A DNA stretch of 64,000 nucleotides from JAWKUK01 sp041398605 (lineage in GTDB: Bacteria > Planctomycetota > UBA1135 > GCA-002686595): the NCBI GenBank assembly GCA_041398605.1, contig JAWKUK010000025.1, positions 47,021-111,020 of the forward strand. The letters run 5' to 3'. A program made the translations under genes and the position numbers. A model generated the notes under the pieces. The model searched no databases and was not told the DNA's origin. It saw nothing but the letters and a program-made list of their open reading frames with translations. Each line of letters begins with the position of its first letter. Positions within the stretch are counted from its first letter, which is position 1. Below are positions 43,514-51,813 of this stretch, piece by piece.

Positions 43514-44707
43514 TCAAACGAGCGCGTCGAGCGCGCCCAAGAGGTCCGCGACGAGGTCGCCGGGGTCCTCGATGCCGATCGCGAGCCGCACGGCGCCCGG
43601 GCCGATGCCTGCAGCCCGGAGCTCCTGCTCGCTCCAGCCTGCGTGTGACATGACCCGCGGGATCGAGGCCAGGGACTCGACGCCGCCCAGGCTCGGCGCG
43701 TCCTGCAGCAGGTGCAACGCGGCCACGAAGGGCCGGGTCGCCGCGTCGCCCGCGGCGAGCTCGATCGAGACGACGCTGCCATAGAGCCCCGACGCGAGCA
43801 GGCGCTGCGCCCGGGCGTGGCCAGGGTCACTGGGCAAGCTCGGGTGGTGCACCCGCGCGACCCCGGGATGCGCGGCGAGCGCGGCGGCGACGCGGCAGGC
43901 GCCGGCGCACTGCGCGCGGACGCGGAGCGCGAGCGTCGCGAGGCCGCGCGTCAGGAGCCACGCCGCGGCGGGGTCGAGCACGGCGCCGGTGCGCTTGCGG
44001 AAGCCGCGCACACGGTCCATGTCCTCGGCGCTGCCGAGCAGCAGCCCCGCGAGCAGGTCCGAGTGCCCCCCCAGCGCCTTGGTCGCCGAGTGCATGACGA
44101 AGTCTGCGCCGTGCTCGAGCGGGCGCTGCACGATCGGTGACGCAAAGGTCGAGTCGACGAGCAGCCGCGCGCCATGGGCGTGGGCGCGCTGGGCGAGGTC
44201 GGGCAGGTCCGCGACGCGCACGATCGGGTTCGAGAGGCCCTCGGCGAGGACGAGGGTCGCGCCGGCCGCGAGGGCGCGCTCGAGGGTGCCCGGGGCCTCG
44301 ATGTCGTAGGTCAGCGCGACGATGCCGCACTCGGCCAGCTCGCGCGCGAGGAGCGCGGACGTGCCGCCATAGACCTGGCGGGGCACCGCCACGCGGCGCC
44401 CATGGCCGACCAGGCACGTGAGCGCAGCGTGAAGAGCCGCCATCCCGCTGCCGAAGGCGACGCAGGCCCCAGCCCCTTCGAGGCCCGCGACGTGCGCCTC
44501 GACCTCGACGACGTTGGGGCTCGCATAGCGCCCGTACACCAAGGGGCCGTCGAAGTCCCCTCCATCGGTCGCGGCGTGCGTCCCAGGGTGCTGGAGGAAC
44601 GTCGTTGCGCGGCGCAGCGGCGGCGCGAGGTCGGGGTCGCCCGGGGTGGCGCGGCGGCCGCCATGGACACAACGGGTCGCGAGGTCGAGCATGGAGGTCG
44701 GGTCCAT
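43514..44707 (-). CDS. Cys/Met-metabolism PLP enzyme (cystathionine gamma-synthase/lyase type)
   Basis: A 397-residue PLP-dependent transsulfuration enzyme. VYGRYASPNVVEVEAHVAGLEG, FGSGMAALHAAL, VPRQVYGGTSALL, LLVDSTFASPIVQRPLEHGADFVMHSATKALGGHSDLL (PLP Lys in SATK) and the C-terminal SLGGVESLASIPRVMSH and IGPGAVRLAIGIEDPGDL are all typical. These enzymes make or split cystathionine or homocysteine, or release methanethiol. The exact reaction cannot be told by eye. The ATG at 44707 is well placed. It is convergent with the secreted-protein gene (14-base gap) and divergent from the FabZ-like gene. Confidence 0.92.
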   Translation of the reverse strand: MDPTSMLDLATRCVHGGRRATPGDPDLAPPLRRATTFLQHPGTHAATDGGDFDGPLVYGRYASPNVVEVEAHVAGLEGAGACVAFGSGMAALHAALTCLVGHGRRVAVPRQVYGGTSALLARELAECGIVALTYDIEAPGTLERALAAGATLVLAEGLSNPIVRVADLPDLAQRAHAHGARLLVDSTFASPIVQRPLEHGADFVMHSATKALGGHSDLLAGLLLGSAEDMDRVRGFRKRTGAVLDPAAAWLLTRGLATLALRVRAQCAGACRVAAALAAHPGVARVHHPSLPSDPGHARAQRLLASGLYGSVVSIELAAGDAATRPFVAALHLLQDAPSLGGVESLASIPRVMSHAGWSEQELRAAGIGPGAVRLAIGIEDPGDLVADLLGALDALV

Positions 44708-44816
44708 CGGCCGTTAACGTAGCCGGCCGAAAGCGGGCTGTCCCCCACCGGCTCGCTTCTCCTCGCCCCCCCGCACGTCGCGCGCGTCCCCGCGTGACCC
44801 CTCTCGCAGCCCCCCG

Positions 44817-45323
44817 ATGCCCACCGAGACCTTCGTTGACCTCGCTCAAATCGACCTCGAGCAGACGCTCTACGGTCGCACGGACCTCGACCGCCACCTC
44901 GCCCAGCGCGGGACGTTCCAGGTGGTCGATCGCATCGTGTACGAGGACCCGGGCAACGGCGTCATCGTCGGGATCAAGGACATTCGCGCGGACGATTGGT
45001 GGGCGCAGGACCACATCCCGGGGCGGCCGATGTTCCCCGGGGCATTGATGATCGAGACGGCCGCGCAGATCGCGTCGTTCGACTATGCGCTGCACCGGAC
45101 GAAGCCCGACGCGATCGGCAAGCGTTTTGTCGGGTTCGGCGGAGTCGACCACGCGCGCTTCCGCGGGATGGTGACACCCGGCTGTCGCATGGTGTTTGTC
45201 ATCAAGCTGATCCGCGCCGGCAGCCGGATGTTCCGCTACGGCGTCCAGGCCTTCACCGAGCGCGACGGCGTCGTCGGCGCGGACTCGGTGTTCGACGCCG
45301 AGGTCCTGGGCGTCATCCTCTAG
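44817..45323 (+). CDS. FabZ/FabA-like hotdog dehydratase
   Basis: A 168-residue hotdog protein. QDHIPGRPMFPGALMIETAAQIASF carries the FabZ-type catalytic His (about 66) and Glu (about 80), followed by RFVGFGGVDHARFRGMVTPGC and FTERDGVVGADSVFDAEVLGVIL. FabZ removes water from 3-hydroxyacyl-ACP in fatty-acid synthesis. The front of about 30 residues is longer than in FabZ, so a specialised dehydratase, for example for a storage or signal lipid, is possible. The ATG at 44817 is the only sensible start. It is divergent from the Cys/Met enzyme. Confidence 0.87.
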   Translation: MPTETFVDLAQIDLEQTLYGRTDLDRHLAQRGTFQVVDRIVYEDPGNGVIVGIKDIRADDWWAQDHIPGRPMFPGALMIETAAQIASFDYALHRTKPDAIGKRFVGFGGVDHARFRGMVTPGCRMVFVIKLIRAGSRMFRYGVQAFTERDGVVGADSVFDAEVLGVIL

Positions 45324-45359
45324 GAGCCTGCGCCCCAGCGGCGCACTGCCTGTGGGGCC

Positions 45360-46214
45360 TCAATCCGTGAGGCCCGCGCCGAAGGACGGCGGGGGCGGCG
45401 GGATCGGCGCGTCTCCCTGGCCGTCCTCGTCGAGGATCGCGAGGACGTCGAGCTCGATGCAACGGCACGAGCCGTTCACGATCTCGCCGAGCGACGGCCG
45501 CGTCTGACCGTCGTCGCCGCTGATCGCCTCCTTGACGTACGTGCCGTGCTGCGTGCGCAGGACGACCTCAAAGCGCGTCGCGCCGCCGCCGGCGCCCTCG
45601 AAGCGGTCGACCGGGGTCACGCTCTGGTACTCGACCCAGCGCTGGCGGACCATGTCCGCGCGCCGGTGCGCGACGCGCGTCGGGGTCTCCTGGGCGAGGA
45701 CGATCCGCTCGCCGAGGCGCGCCTCGAGCGCGGCCAGGTCCACCGGCCCGGTGGCTTCGACGAGCGCGCGGTACTCCTTCGCGAACTCGCCCTCTTTCAG
45801 GGCGCGCACGCGCCCCTTCTGGGTCCAGTGCAGGCCCTGGACCTCGAGCCGCCCCTCGTTGCGTGCATTGATCGTCGCCTCCACCTCTGCCAGGTTGGGC
45901 GCCGTGAACTTCACGTCGGCGAGCTCGATCACGAACGGCCGCCCCGTCCCGAGCATCCGCACGTCGACGTCCTCGCGGCCGGCCCCGTGGAACTTCGTCT
46001 TGCGGGTTCCGGCGGCCTTGCCCAGGACCCAGGTGATCAGCTCCTGGACCGACTCCCGCGCGAGCTTGCCGAAGCCCTCGCAGGTCTTGCAGCCGTGCCG
46101 CCGGCGCTCGTGCCCGCGACAATCTGGGCAGAAGAAGATCGTCTGCGGCAGGTCACGGGCGAGCTTCCGGTAGCGACCCTCGACGAAGAGCTTAGGGAGC
46201 GGCGGCGGCTGCAT
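45360..46214 (-). CDS. pus10: Pus10-like tRNA pseudouridine synthase
   Basis: A 284-residue protein with the Pus10 signature: two CxxC zinc pairs (FFCPDCRGH, GCKTCEGFG; Cys about 29, 32, 42, 45), then KFHGAGREDVDVRMLGTGRPFVIEL, which contains the catalytic Asp, and a C-terminal VKEAISGDDGQTRPSLGEIV. Pus10 makes pseudouridine 54 and/or 55 in archaeal tRNA. This bacterial form is shorter than archaeal ones (about 400) and lacks their N-terminal RNA-binding domain. An AGAGGA lies six bases before the ATG at 46214. It is divergent from lgt. Confidence 0.9.
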   Translation of the reverse strand: MQPPPLPKLFVEGRYRKLARDLPQTIFFCPDCRGHERRRHGCKTCEGFGKLARESVQELITWVLGKAAGTRKTKFHGAGREDVDVRMLGTGRPFVIELADVKFTAPNLAEVEATINARNEGRLEVQGLHWTQKGRVRALKEGEFAKEYRALVEATGPVDLAALEARLGERIVLAQETPTRVAHRRADMVRQRWVEYQSVTPVDRFEGAGGGATRFEVVLRTQHGTYVKEAISGDDGQTRPSLGEIVNGSCRCIELDVLAILDEDGQGDAPIPPPPPSFGAGLTD

Positions 46215-46384
46215 CTGGTCCTCTCGGGTCTCGGGGGCGTCGGCCGGGCGCGCCAGCCGATGTGGCCGGCACAGGGGCGCGGGGGGCGAAGAGGGTACAG
46301 GGAACGCACGTCATTCGCACGACTCGGGACTCTGCCCTTGGCCGGCGCTACGATGGCGGCTTCACCCTGGTCGCCGCGAGCCCC

Positions 46385-47278
46385 ATGCACCCGATCCTCT
46401 TCACCATCCCAGGCCTCGATTGGCCGATCCGGTCCTTCGGGGTCATGGTCGTGCTCGGGTTCATCCTCGGCTCGCACGCCTACGCAGTCCTCGGACAGAG
46501 GTACGCCAAGGACCCGATGCGCGAAGCGCCGGGCTTCGCCGCGGTGCCCATGTGGGTGCTCCTTGGGATCATGCTCGGCGCGCGCGCGATGTATGTCATC
46601 GTCGAGATCCTGCGCGGCAGCGAGACAGGCCAGGCCTATCTCGACGACCCGCTCAAGATCTTCGCGTACTGGGAAGGCGGCCTCGTCATGTACGGGGGCG
46701 CGTTCGGCGGGATCGCGCTCGGCCTGTGGGGCGCAAGGAAGCACATGATGCGGCTCTGGCACGCCCTCGACCTGGGGCTCGTGGCCGGCATCCTCGGGCT
46801 CTCCGTGGGACGCATCGGGTGCCTGCTCGTCGGGGACGACTTTGGCTCGCGGGTCCCCGTCGAGCACCAGGGCCTGCCCTTCCCGATCACGCTGCACGTG
46901 CCCGAGGTGCTGCCGAACGGCAGCCTCTTTGGCCCTGAGAACGCGGGGCAGGTCCTCTGGGCGACGCAGCCGTGGATGACGGCCAATGCGCTGCTGCTGT
47001 TCGTGATCGGGCTGTTCCTGATGCGCCGCCGGCGCTGGGAGGGCCAGGTCGCCGCGCAGATGCTCGTGCTCTACGCGATCGGTCGCTACACGATCGAGAA
47101 CTTCCGCGGCGACTCGATGCGCGGGCTCTGGTTCGACGGCGCGATCTCGACGTCACAGCTCGTGTCGATCGTCGTCGCCAGCGTGTGCCTCGTGATCCTG
47201 TTCGTGAACCGCAAGCGAGATGATCGGCGGAACGCCGACGGCACACGCGTGGACGGACAACCCGTGAGCCCGGCGTGA
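46385..47278 (+). CDS. lgt: Prolipoprotein diacylglyceryl transferase
   Basis: A 297-residue membrane enzyme. The Lgt signature GLVMYGGAFGGIALGLW, the LSVGRIGCLLVGDDFG segment, and the C-terminal RYTIENFRGDS match the family, with about seven helices spread from residue 15 to 270. Lgt moves a diacylglyceryl group from phosphatidylglycerol to the lipobox Cys of prolipoproteins, which this window has many of. The ATG at 46385 (MHPILFTIPGLDWPI) is the normal start, and a longer upstream frame is not protein-like. A 22-base gap separates it from the RNase HII-like gene. Confidence 0.93.
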   Translation: MHPILFTIPGLDWPIRSFGVMVVLGFILGSHAYAVLGQRYAKDPMREAPGFAAVPMWVLLGIMLGARAMYVIVEILRGSETGQAYLDDPLKIFAYWEGGLVMYGGAFGGIALGLWGARKHMMRLWHALDLGLVAGILGLSVGRIGCLLVGDDFGSRVPVEHQGLPFPITLHVPEVLPNGSLFGPENAGQVLWATQPWMTANALLLFVIGLFLMRRRRWEGQVAAQMLVLYAIGRYTIENFRGDSMRGLWFDGAISTSQLVSIVVASVCLVILFVNRKRDDRRNADGTRVDGQPVSPA

Positions 47279-47300
47279 ACGGCGCGCCGCGCAGGCACGC

Positions 47301-48350
47301 GTGAGCGAGCACACCTTCGAGCCCAAGGTCTTCGCAGGCCTCGACGAGGCGGGCTACGGCCCGCTGCTCGGGCCCTTGACCTATGGCTTCGCGGCCTTCC
47401 GTTGCGCGCGCGGCGAAGGGCCCTCGTGGGCGCGGCTCGAGGCCGCGACGTCTGCCCAGAGAGTGGCCGCCCCGAAGGCGGCCTTGCGGACGAAGGGCGC
47501 CCAGGGCGCGGTCGAGCGCCCCCCGGCCCTGGCGCGCCTCGTCGTCGCCGACTCCAAGGAGGTGTTCGACCGGACCCCGCGCGGCATGCAGCGGCTCGAA
47601 TCGACGGCGCTCGCGTTCCTGGCGCAGCGCCCGGCAGGCGGCGTGCGCGACGGGCGCGCCCTGGTCACGTGCGCGCCGCCGGGCCTCGCGCCGTCGGACG
47701 CTGAGCTCGCAGCGCACCCCTGGTACACGGCCCTGCCTGCGACGCTGCCCGCCCACGTCGCGCCGCGCGTGCTGGACGAACATGGCGCGAGGCTCGCGGC
47801 GGCGCTCGATTCGGCCGCGCTCGAGCTCGTCGACGCAGGCGCGCGCGTCGTGCCCGTCGGCCCCTTGAACCGCGCGTTCGAGGCCGCCGGCAACAAGGGC
47901 ACGGCCCACTTCGCCCTCGGCGGCGCGCTCCTCGTGTCGCTCTTCGAGCGCTTTGGCGCGGAGGGCCTCGACTTCACGTGTGACCGCCTGGGCGGACGGA
48001 TGCGCTACGGCGCGCACCTGGCTGGGCTGGTGCCGTTCAGCGACGTGCGGGCCCTGCGCGAGGACCCGGAGTGGAGCGAATACGAGCTCACCCGCGGGCC
48101 GGCGCGCATGCGCGTGCGCTTCGTCGAGAAGGGCGACCGGCGCTGGTTCACGGTCGCGCTGGCCTCGTGCCTCGCCAAATACGCGCGCGAGCTCGTCATG
48201 GACGCGTTCAACGCGCACTTCGGGGCGCTGGACCCTGGGCTCGCCCCCACCGCGGGCTACGTGCAGGACGGTCGGCGCTGGCTGGCGGAGTCCGCCGCCG
48301 CGCGCGCCCGCGCCGGGGTCGCGGAGCAGGACCTCGTCCGCATCCGCTGA
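47301..48350 (+). CDS. RNase HII-like conserved protein
   Basis: A 349-residue protein with an RNase HII-type core: FAGLDEAGYGPLLGPLTYGFA (compare G-x-DEAGRG in RNase HII), LVVADSKEVFDR, DRLGGRMRYG, and ALASCLAKYARELVMDAF, which parallels the ASI-x-AK helix of RNase HII. Catalytic Asp/Glu residues in the first and third motifs are present. It is longer than RNase HII (about 210) because of insertions. Its nuclease activity and target are unknown. The start is GTG at 47301, 22 bases after lgt. Confidence 0.78.
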   Translation: MSEHTFEPKVFAGLDEAGYGPLLGPLTYGFAAFRCARGEGPSWARLEAATSAQRVAAPKAALRTKGAQGAVERPPALARLVVADSKEVFDRTPRGMQRLESTALAFLAQRPAGGVRDGRALVTCAPPGLAPSDAELAAHPWYTALPATLPAHVAPRVLDEHGARLAAALDSAALELVDAGARVVPVGPLNRAFEAAGNKGTAHFALGGALLVSLFERFGAEGLDFTCDRLGGRMRYGAHLAGLVPFSDVRALREDPEWSEYELTRGPARMRVRFVEKGDRRWFTVALASCLAKYARELVMDAFNAHFGALDPGLAPTAGYVQDGRRWLAESAAARARAGVAEQDLVRIR

Positions 48351-48390
48351 ACCTACCGGGTATCCTCTGGCGCCCGAGCCGCAGCGCACG

Positions 48391-49767
48391 ATGCGCGCGG
48401 CGCCTCGCACGAACTCCGCTCAGTCCCCCGTGAAGATCGCGATCCTCGGCGCCGGTGTCTCCGGCCTGGCCCTCGCCCGTTTCCTCGTCGAGGGCGGCGT
48501 CGCGCCCGGCGCGATCACGCTGTTCGAGGCGGACTCCGTCGCCGGCGGCCTGTGCCAATCCAAGACCGTCGATGGGTTCACGTACGACGTCGCCGGCGGG
48601 CACATCCTGTTCAGCAAGGACACCGCTGCGATGCAGTGGATGAAGGACAACGCCGGCGGCGACGCCGCGTTTGTCCAGCGCGACCGGAACACGAAGATCC
48701 GGTTCGAGGACCGTTGGGTGCACTACCCGTTCGAGAACGGGATCGGCGACCTGCCGGCGCAGGCGAACTACGAGTGCCTCGCGGGCTATGTGAAGGCCTG
48801 GCACGAGCGCCAGATGACGGAGTCGCCGGCGCCGAAAGAGTTCGGCAAGTGGATCAGGTGGCGCTTCGGCGACGGCATCGCCGAGCACTTCATGGACCCG
48901 TACAACGCGAAGATCTGGAAGCGCGACCTCGACTTCATCACGAGCGACTGGGTCGCCGGCCGCGTGCCCGACGCGCCGGTCGAGGACGTCCTGCGCGCCG
49001 CGATCGGGATCCGCACCGAGGGCTACACCCACCAGGCGATCTTCTACTACCCGAAAGAAGGCGGCTTCCAGGCGATCACGGACGGGCTCGCGCGGGCCGC
49101 AGGCCCGCAGGTGCGCCTCAACCACCGCGTCAAGCACGTCCGCAAGGAGCGTGACGGCTTCACCGTGGACGGCGAGGCCTTCGACGTGGTCGTCAACACG
49201 ATCGCGATGACGTACCTGCCCGACATCGTCGAGGGCATGCCCGCCGACGTCGCCGAGGCGATGCGGTCGCTCGAGTACAACGCGCTGGTGACCTACCTGG
49301 TCGCGCTCGACCGGCCCGAGCACCCGGACCTGTCGTGGATCTACCTGCCGCAGACGAAACAAGGGCCGGCGAACCGCGTGACGTACATGTCGAACTACTC
49401 GCCCGGCAACGCGCCTGCCGGCAAGACGTCCTTCCTCGTCGAGGTGACGACGCCGGGCGGCCGCCCGATGCCTGGCGCCGAGCTCGAGCAGGAGGTGCTC
49501 ACCGGCCTCGAGGTCGCTGGCCTCCTGCGGCGCGACGAGGTCTTGTTCACGGACCGCAGCCAAGTGAACCACGCCTACGTCGTGTTCGACGCCGGCTACC
49601 ACGCGCGCCGTAAGGTCGCGTTCGATTGGCAAGCCTCTGTCGGCATCGTGCCCCTCGGCCGCTTCGGGCGCTTCGAGTACGACAACTCGGACCAGATCGT
49701 GATCAAAGCGCGCGCGAAGGCGCAAGAGATGCTCAGCGCGTTGGCCAAGGGCAGCCCCGTCACTTGA
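48391..49767 (+). CDS. FAD-dependent amine-oxidase/UDP-galactopyranose-mutase-like protein
   Basis: A 458-residue flavoprotein. KIAILGAGVSGLALARFLVEGG is the FAD Rossmann motif; GGLCQSKTVDGFTYDVAGGHILFS follows, as in protoporphyrinogen oxidase, UGM and related enzymes. KIWKRDLDFITSDWVAGRVP, FYYPKEGGFQAITDGLARAAG and a C-terminal SVGIVPLGRFGRFEYDNSDQ resemble proteins that remodel nucleotide sugars in surface-polysaccharide clusters. A galactopyranose mutase role is possible, not certain. The ATG at 48391 is used; a GTG at 48430 starts right at the Rossmann motif and could be the true start. Confidence 0.83.
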   Translation: MRAAPRTNSAQSPVKIAILGAGVSGLALARFLVEGGVAPGAITLFEADSVAGGLCQSKTVDGFTYDVAGGHILFSKDTAAMQWMKDNAGGDAAFVQRDRNTKIRFEDRWVHYPFENGIGDLPAQANYECLAGYVKAWHERQMTESPAPKEFGKWIRWRFGDGIAEHFMDPYNAKIWKRDLDFITSDWVAGRVPDAPVEDVLRAAIGIRTEGYTHQAIFYYPKEGGFQAITDGLARAAGPQVRLNHRVKHVRKERDGFTVDGEAFDVVVNTIAMTYLPDIVEGMPADVAEAMRSLEYNALVTYLVALDRPEHPDLSWIYLPQTKQGPANRVTYMSNYSPGNAPAGKTSFLVEVTTPGGRPMPGAELEQEVLTGLEVAGLLRRDEVLFTDRSQVNHAYVVFDAGYHARRKVAFDWQASVGIVPLGRFGRFEYDNSDQIVIKARAKAQEMLSALAKGSPVT

Positions 49768-49825
49768 GCAGCCCCGTCACCTGAGCGGCCCCGCAAATGG
49801 CCAGGGCGCTGCTAGAGTCAGCGCC

Positions 49826-51544
49826 ATGAACTTTGCTGCGCTCTCCCTGTCCGTAGGCGCGCTCCTCGCGCCGTTGTCTCCGGCGCCTGGAGGGGCGCCC
49901 GCCATGGGCGATCGAATCACCGGGCGCGCGTTCGCGACGCGCTCTGTCGTGCTCGCGCGGAACGGGATGGCCGCGACGAGCCAGCCGCTCGCGACACAGG
50001 TCGCGCTCGACCTGCTGAAGCTCGGCGGCACTGCGGTCGACGCAGCGATCGGCGCGAACGCGGTGCTCGGGCTCGTCGAACCGACGGGCTCTGGCATCGG
50101 CGGCGACCTGTTCGCGCTCGTGTGGGACCCCGAGGCGAAGGCGCTGGTCGGCTTGAACGGCAGCGGCCGCTCCCCCGCGTCGCTGTCGCTGGAAGCGCTG
50201 CGCGAGCTCTGCCCCGACGGCAAGATCCCGCGCTACGGCCCGCTGCCCGTCTCCGTCCCGGGCTGCGTCGACGGCTGGGCGATGCTGCACGCGCGCTTCG
50301 GCAAGCTGCCGCTCGACGTCGTGCTCGCGCCTGCGATCCGCTACGCGCGCGAGGGCTTCCCCGTCACGGAGCTGATCGCGCACTACTGGGCCCTCGGCGG
50401 CGCGCGCCTCCAGCGCTACGAGAACTTCGCCGAGACGTTCCTGCCCGGCGGGCGCGCGCCCAGGCACGGCGAGGTCTTCACGAACCCGCGCCTCGCAGCG
50501 GTGTACGAAGCGATCGCCGCCGGCGGGCGCGACGCGTTCTATCGCGGACCGATCGCCGACACGATCGGCGCGTACATGGCGCGCCAGGGCGGCTACCTCA
50601 CCGCCGCGGACCTCGCCGCGCACGCCGGCGAGTGGGTCACGCCGGTCAGCGTCGACTACCGCGGCGTCGAGCTCTGGGAGCTGCCACCAAACGGCCAAGG
50701 CCTCGCCGCGCTGCAGATGCTGCGGCTCCTGGAGCCGCACGACTTGGGCGCGCTGCGCCATGACGACCCGCGCTACCTGCACCTCTTCATCGAGGCGAAG
50801 AAGCTCGCCTTCGAGGACCGCGCGCGCTTCTACGCGGACCCGGCCTTCGCGGCGGCGCCGATCGAGCGGCTCGTGTCCCGCGAATACGCGGCCGAGCGCC
50901 AGGCGCTGATCGGCGCGCGCGCGGCGAAGCTCGTGCCGCCCGGCGACCCGATCTCGGACAAGGGCGACACCGTCTACCTCGCGACGGCGGACAGGTCCGG
51001 GATGATGGTGTCGCTGATCCAGAGCAACTATCGCGGCATGGGCTCCGGCATGGTGCCGGACGGCCTCGGCTTCGTGCTGCAGGACCGCGGCGAGCTGTTC
51101 GACCTGACGCCCGGGCGTGCGAACACGTACGCGCCGAGGAAGCGCCCGTTCCACACGATCATCCCGGCGTTCCTGACCAAGGCGGGCGCCCCCTATGTCG
51201 CCTTCGGCGTGATGGGCGGCGCGACACAGCCGCAGGGCCACGTGCAGATCGTCTGCAACCTGGTCGACTTCGGCATGAACCTGCAAGAGGCGGGCGACGC
51301 CCCGCGGGTGCTGCACATGGGCTCCTCGGAGCCGACCGGGGAGCGCATGACGGACGGCGGCAAGGTGTCCCTCGAGAGCGGCTTTGGCTGGGAGGTCGTG
51401 CGCGCGCTCATCGACCGCGGGCACGACGTCGGCTGGGACCGCGGGAGCTACGGCGGGTACCAGGCGATCCTCTGGGACGCGGAGCAGGGCGTGTTCCACG
51501 GGGCGTCGGAGTCGCGCAAGGACGGCCAGGCAGCGGGCTGGTGA
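49826..51544 (+). CDS. Gamma-glutamyltransferase-family Ntn hydrolase
   Basis: A 572-residue protein of the GGT/Ntn-hydrolase family. The N-terminal NGMAATSQPLATQVALDLLKLGGTAVDAAIGANAVLGL, the GLVEPTGSGIGGDLFALVW region, ELPPNGQGLAALQMLRLLE, and the subunit-cleavage/catalytic site SDKGDTVYLATADRSGMMVSLIQSNY (nucleophile Thr about 381) are present. It is probably processed into two subunits. A weak N-terminal signal (FAALSLSVGALLAPLSPAPGG) suggests export. The family transfers gamma-glutamyl groups or hydrolyses glutathione-like or acyl-amino compounds, and this branch (GDT rather than TTH) is less defined. The ATG at 49826 is used. Confidence 0.88.
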   Translation: MNFAALSLSVGALLAPLSPAPGGAPAMGDRITGRAFATRSVVLARNGMAATSQPLATQVALDLLKLGGTAVDAAIGANAVLGLVEPTGSGIGGDLFALVWDPEAKALVGLNGSGRSPASLSLEALRELCPDGKIPRYGPLPVSVPGCVDGWAMLHARFGKLPLDVVLAPAIRYAREGFPVTELIAHYWALGGARLQRYENFAETFLPGGRAPRHGEVFTNPRLAAVYEAIAAGGRDAFYRGPIADTIGAYMARQGGYLTAADLAAHAGEWVTPVSVDYRGVELWELPPNGQGLAALQMLRLLEPHDLGALRHDDPRYLHLFIEAKKLAFEDRARFYADPAFAAAPIERLVSREYAAERQALIGARAAKLVPPGDPISDKGDTVYLATADRSGMMVSLIQSNYRGMGSGMVPDGLGFVLQDRGELFDLTPGRANTYAPRKRPFHTIIPAFLTKAGAPYVAFGVMGGATQPQGHVQIVCNLVDFGMNLQEAGDAPRVLHMGSSEPTGERMTDGGKVSLESGFGWEVVRALIDRGHDVGWDRGSYGGYQAILWDAEQGVFHGASESRKDGQAAGW

Positions 51545-51813
51545 CGCCCGGCGGCGCGCCCCGCTGCGCGCGCCAATGGGCGGCGCGGCGCGCCCAACGG
51601 GGGCCCGAAGTGCGCCCTCGAATCCGCGCGAGGAATGTCGTAGAACGAGAGGGGTCGGCGCGATCGGTGCGCACTTTCGCGCGCGGCGCGCCATTCCGTG
51701 GCGGACGAGGGCGGCCCTGGGGAGTTTCCTGGGCCGCAGAGCTCGCCAAAGCCCAACAGTCGGGCAATCTTCGGACAATGGAACGTGGCGGAGCTGCGCC
51801 ACGTCCAAACACC

